Positions 15,519 through 18,856 of a stretch of DNA of 18,856 nucleotides are shown here, one piece after another. How positions within the stretch are numbered: position 1 is the first letter of the stretch; each line of letters begins with the position of its first letter. The notes below the pieces were generated by a model. It worked only from the letters and a program-made list of their open reading frames with translations. It was not told the origin of the DNA and did no database searches. The position numbers were made by a program, and so were the translations under genes. Source of the stretch: Oscillospiraceae bacterium (GTDB taxonomy: Bacteria > Bacillota_A > Clostridia > Oscillospirales > CAG-272); assembly GCA_015064665.1 (NCBI GenBank), contig SVRU01000053.1, positions 1 through 18,856 of the forward strand, written 5' to 3'.

Positions 15519-17033
15519 ATGCAATCTAAAATTGATGATATCAGCAAAATAATCAAAGAACAGATTAAAAACTATGCAAAAAAGACCGAAGAAGACGAAA
15601 TCGGTTACGTTATTTCGGTCGGTGACGGTATATCAAAGGTTCACGGACTTGAAAAGTGCAAGTCTAACGAGCTTCTTGAGTTTTCAAACGGCACGTACGG
15701 AATGGCTCTCAACCTTGAAGAGAGCTTTGTCAGCGCGGTTCTTCTCGGTAACGACGTAGGTATAAGCGAGGGCAGCCTTGTTAAAAGAACGGGCCGCGTA
15801 GTTTCTGTTCCTGTCGGCGAAGCTATGATAGGCAGAGTCGTTAATGCGCTCGGTCAGCCGATAGATGCAAAAGGTCCTATTGAAACGAGCGAGTTTTCTC
15901 CTATCGAAAGACGCGCTTACGGAATTATCGAAAGAAAGTCGGTATCCGTGCCGCTTCAGACAGGCATTAAGGCTATAGACTCTATGATTCCGATAGGACG
16001 CGGACAGAGAGAGCTTATAATAGGTGACAGACAGACCGGTAAAACGGTTATCGCCACCGACACTATCATAAACCAGAAGGGCAAGGACGTTATCTGCATC
16101 TACGTTGCAATAGGTCAGAAGCAGTCAACCGTTACAAACGTCGTTGACACCCTTTATAAGAACGGGGCAATGGACTATACCATAGTCGTAAGTGCTACGG
16201 CGGCAGAATCCGCTCCGCTTCAGTACATCGCGCCCTACTCGGGCTGTGCTATGGGTGAATACTTTATGGATAAGGGCCGCGACGTTCTTATCATTTACGA
16301 CGACCTCTCAAAGCACGCGGTAGCATACCGTGCTCTCTCGCTTCTTATCAGACGTCCCCCGGGCAGAGAGGCGTATCCCGGTGACGTATTTTATCTTCAC
16401 TCAAGACTTCTTGAGCGCGCAGCGCGTCTTGCGCCCGAATACGGCGGCGGCTCACTTACGGCTCTTCCCATAATTGAAACACAGGCAGGCGACGTTTCGG
16501 CATATATTCCGACAAACGTTATTTCGATAACCGACGGTCAGATATTCCTTGAAACCGAGCTCTTCCACTCGGGTGTTCGCCCGGCGGTTAACCCCGGTAT
16601 ATCGGTTTCGCGTGTCGGCGGTAACGCTCAGATAAAGGCAATGAAAAAGGTTGCGGGAACTTTGAAGCTTCTTTATTCTCAGTACAGAGAGCTTCAGGGC
16701 TTTGCCCAGTTCGGCTCAGACCTTGATGCCGATACAAAAGCCCGTCTTGACCAGGGTGCAAGAATCGTTGAGGTTCTTAAGCAGGACAGAAACTCGCCTA
16801 TAGCGGTTGAGCTTCAGGTTGCTATAATCTATGCAGTTGTCAACAATCTTCTCGGTGAGATAGCTCTTGCCGACGTAAGACGATTTGAAGAGGAGCTCTT
16901 TGAGTATCTTGTAGCAACGAAGGACTCGCTTCTTCGGGAAATTCGTGACACGGGTGTGCTCTCTGATGAGAATACAGCCGAGCTTCGCGAAGCAATAATC
17001 TATTGCAAAGATAAATTTTTAAATAAAGCATAA
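15519..17033 (+). CDS. atpA: F1Fo ATP synthase subunit alpha
   Basis: A 504-aa non-catalytic nucleotide-binding subunit. The beta-barrel domain (about residues 25-95) is followed by the P-loop GDRQTGKT (169-176). [20 protein letters not shown] and the [10 protein letters not shown] segment with the arginine finger are both present. The C-terminal helical domain is complete. It is 10 bp after atpH with a weak GGTGA site. Typical in every respect. Confidence 0.97.
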   Translation: MQSKIDDISKIIKEQIKNYAKKTEEDEIGYVISVGDGISKVHGLEKCKSNELLEFSNGTYGMALNLEESFVSAVLLGNDVGISEGSLVKRTGRVVSVPVGEAMIGRVVNALGQPIDAKGPIETSEFSPIERRAYGIIERKSVSVPLQTGIKAIDSMIPIGRGQRELIIGDRQTGKTVIATDTIINQKGKDVICIYVAIGQKQSTVTNVVDTLYKNGAMDYTIVVSATAAESAPLQYIAPYSGCAMGEYFMDKGRDVLIIYDDLSKHAVAYRALSLLIRRPPGREAYPGDVFYLHSRLLERAARLAPEYGGGSLTALPIIETQAGDVSAYIPTNVISITDGQIFLETELFHSGVRPAVNPGISVSRVGGNAQIKAMKKVAGTLKLLYSQYRELQGFAQFGSDLDADTKARLDQGARIVEVLKQDRNSPIAVELQVAIIYAVVNNLLGEIALADVRRFEEELFEYLVATKDSLLREIRDTGVLSDENTAELREAIIYCKDKFLNKA

Positions 17034-17056
17034 GTTTTGAAGAAAGGGGCGGCATT

Positions 17057-17902
17057 ATGGCAGGAGCCTCTATGAACGATATAAAGTCGCGTATAAAGAG
17101 CGTCGAGAGCACCATGCAGATAACCAAGGCTATGGAGCTTGTTGCCACCTCGAAGCTAAGACGCGCAAAGGAAAAGGTAGAACGGTCACGCCCGTACTAT
17201 GAAACTCTTCGCGATGCGATAAAGCAGATAAAGTCCACGAGCGAGGCTGACGCATCGATTTGGAGCGAAGCGGGCGAGGGAAAGCCGCTTTTCGTAGTTA
17301 TTGCCGGTGACAGAGGTCTGGCGGGCGGATACAACGCAAACGTATTCCGTCTGACCGATGCTCTCACAGCAGGCAATGAGGCAATCTTCCTCCCCATAGG
17401 AAAGAAAGCCGTTGAATATTACAAGCACAGAAAAAAAGAGATTTTCTCCGATGACTTCGGAATGGTTTCGGAGGTCGGTGTCGGTGAATCCTTTACTATT
17501 GCCGAAATGATATCGGAGGCTTTCCGTGACGGCAAGATAGGAAGAGTTACACTCGTATATACGAAATTTGTTTCTATGATATCACAACTTCCGGTATACG
17601 AAGAGCTCCTTCCCTTCTGCTGTGACGGTGATGGCTGTGAAATATGCCGGGACCCGATTTTCGAGGAAGACGTATCCGAAATGCTTAATAAAATTATTCC
17701 ATGCTACGTTGGCGGAATAATCTACTCGGCAATTTGCGAGGCATCTGCATCTGAATCGGGTGCGAGAAGAACCTCTATGAACGCGGCTAACAAAAATGCT
17801 GCCGAAATGATTGACACGCTTGTATTAAAATATAACAGAGCTCGTCAGGCAGTAATCACACGGGAGATTACAGAAATAGTATCGGGCGCGGAAGCGCTTT
17901 AA
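17057..17902 (+). CDS. atpG: F1Fo ATP synthase subunit gamma
   Basis: A 281-aa central-shaft subunit. The N-terminal helix (MNDIKSRIKSVESTMQITKAM) and the C-terminal helix (ARRTSMNAANKNAAEMI and RARQAVITREITEIVSGA) form the coiled coil. Between them is the Rossmann-like globular domain, with the VIAGDRGLAGGYN block at about residues 81-93. Unusually, the variable linker before the C-terminal helix contains four clustered cysteines: C188, C189, C194 and C197 (FCCDGDGCEICRDP). This could be a metal or redox site, or lineage-specific variation. AGAAAGGGG precedes the ATG. Confidence 0.95.
   Translation: MAGASMNDIKSRIKSVESTMQITKAMELVATSKLRRAKEKVERSRPYYETLRDAIKQIKSTSEADASIWSEAGEGKPLFVVIAGDRGLAGGYNANVFRLTDALTAGNEAIFLPIGKKAVEYYKHRKKEIFSDDFGMVSEVGVGESFTIAEMISEAFRDGKIGRVTLVYTKFVSMISQLPVYEELLPFCCDGDGCEICRDPIFEEDVSEMLNKIIPCYVGGIIYSAICEASASESGARRTSMNAANKNAAEMIDTLVLKYNRARQAVITREITEIVSGAEAL

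Positions 17903-18856
<954 letters not shown>

Overview
The window looks like chromosome of an uncultured, probably anaerobic member of the Clostridia (Oscillospiraceae/Christensenellales-like). The grounds are AGGAGG-type ribosome sites, moderate GC, a DUF4830 protein, Clostridia-style tiny Cys-rich peptides, an AtpZ/AtpI-headed F-ATPase operon and a c subunit with Na+-type ligands. Species cannot be named from the sequence.

Layout. (1) 1-2792, plus strand: the 3' end of one GH88 unsaturated glucuronyl hydrolase, a complete tandem paralogue, and 2 bp later an aldo/keto reductase with a C-terminal 2[4Fe-4S] domain; probably a uronide-oligosaccharide utilisation locus. (2) 2858-3769: a DUF368 (PopT-type) undecaprenyl-phosphate translocase candidate, converging through a shared terminator on a DUF4830 protein (3836-4309, minus). 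(3) 4382-5300, minus: an island of small elements. It holds a 66-aa Cys-rich protein, a candidate structured RNA of about 207 nt with its own consensus promoter and UUCG-capped terminator, a second hairpin terminator with a possible small transcript, and a 32-aa hydrophobic Cys-rich peptide. (4) 5301-7412, minus: topoisomerase III. (5) 7593-12436, plus: a tightly packed deoxynucleoside salvage/catabolism operon, tdk-deoC-deoD-deoB-cdd-pdp, closed by a terminator. (6) 12526 to the window end: the F1Fo ATP synthase operon atpZ-I-B-E-F-H-A-G-D, with atpD running off the edge.

How the genes work together. In the deo operon, cytidine deaminase and the purine and pyrimidine phosphorylases release bases and (deoxy)ribose-1-phosphate. 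DeoB isomerises this to the 5-phosphate, and DeoC cleaves deoxyribose-5-phosphate to acetaldehyde and glyceraldehyde-3-phosphate. Tdk instead rephosphorylates thymidine. The ATP synthase c subunit carries two membrane carboxylates (E29, E62) plus T63, T64 and Y67. This matches the two-carboxylate Na+ rotor type described for Fusobacterium nucleatum and suggests sodium-coupled energy conservation.

The most promising undescribed element is the structured RNA at 4602-4808. It has a long end-to-end stem, an internal 12-bp helix and a plausible pseudoknot. Its terminator lies only 19 bases upstream of the Cys-rich ORF, so it may be a stand-alone RNA, an attenuating leader, or both.
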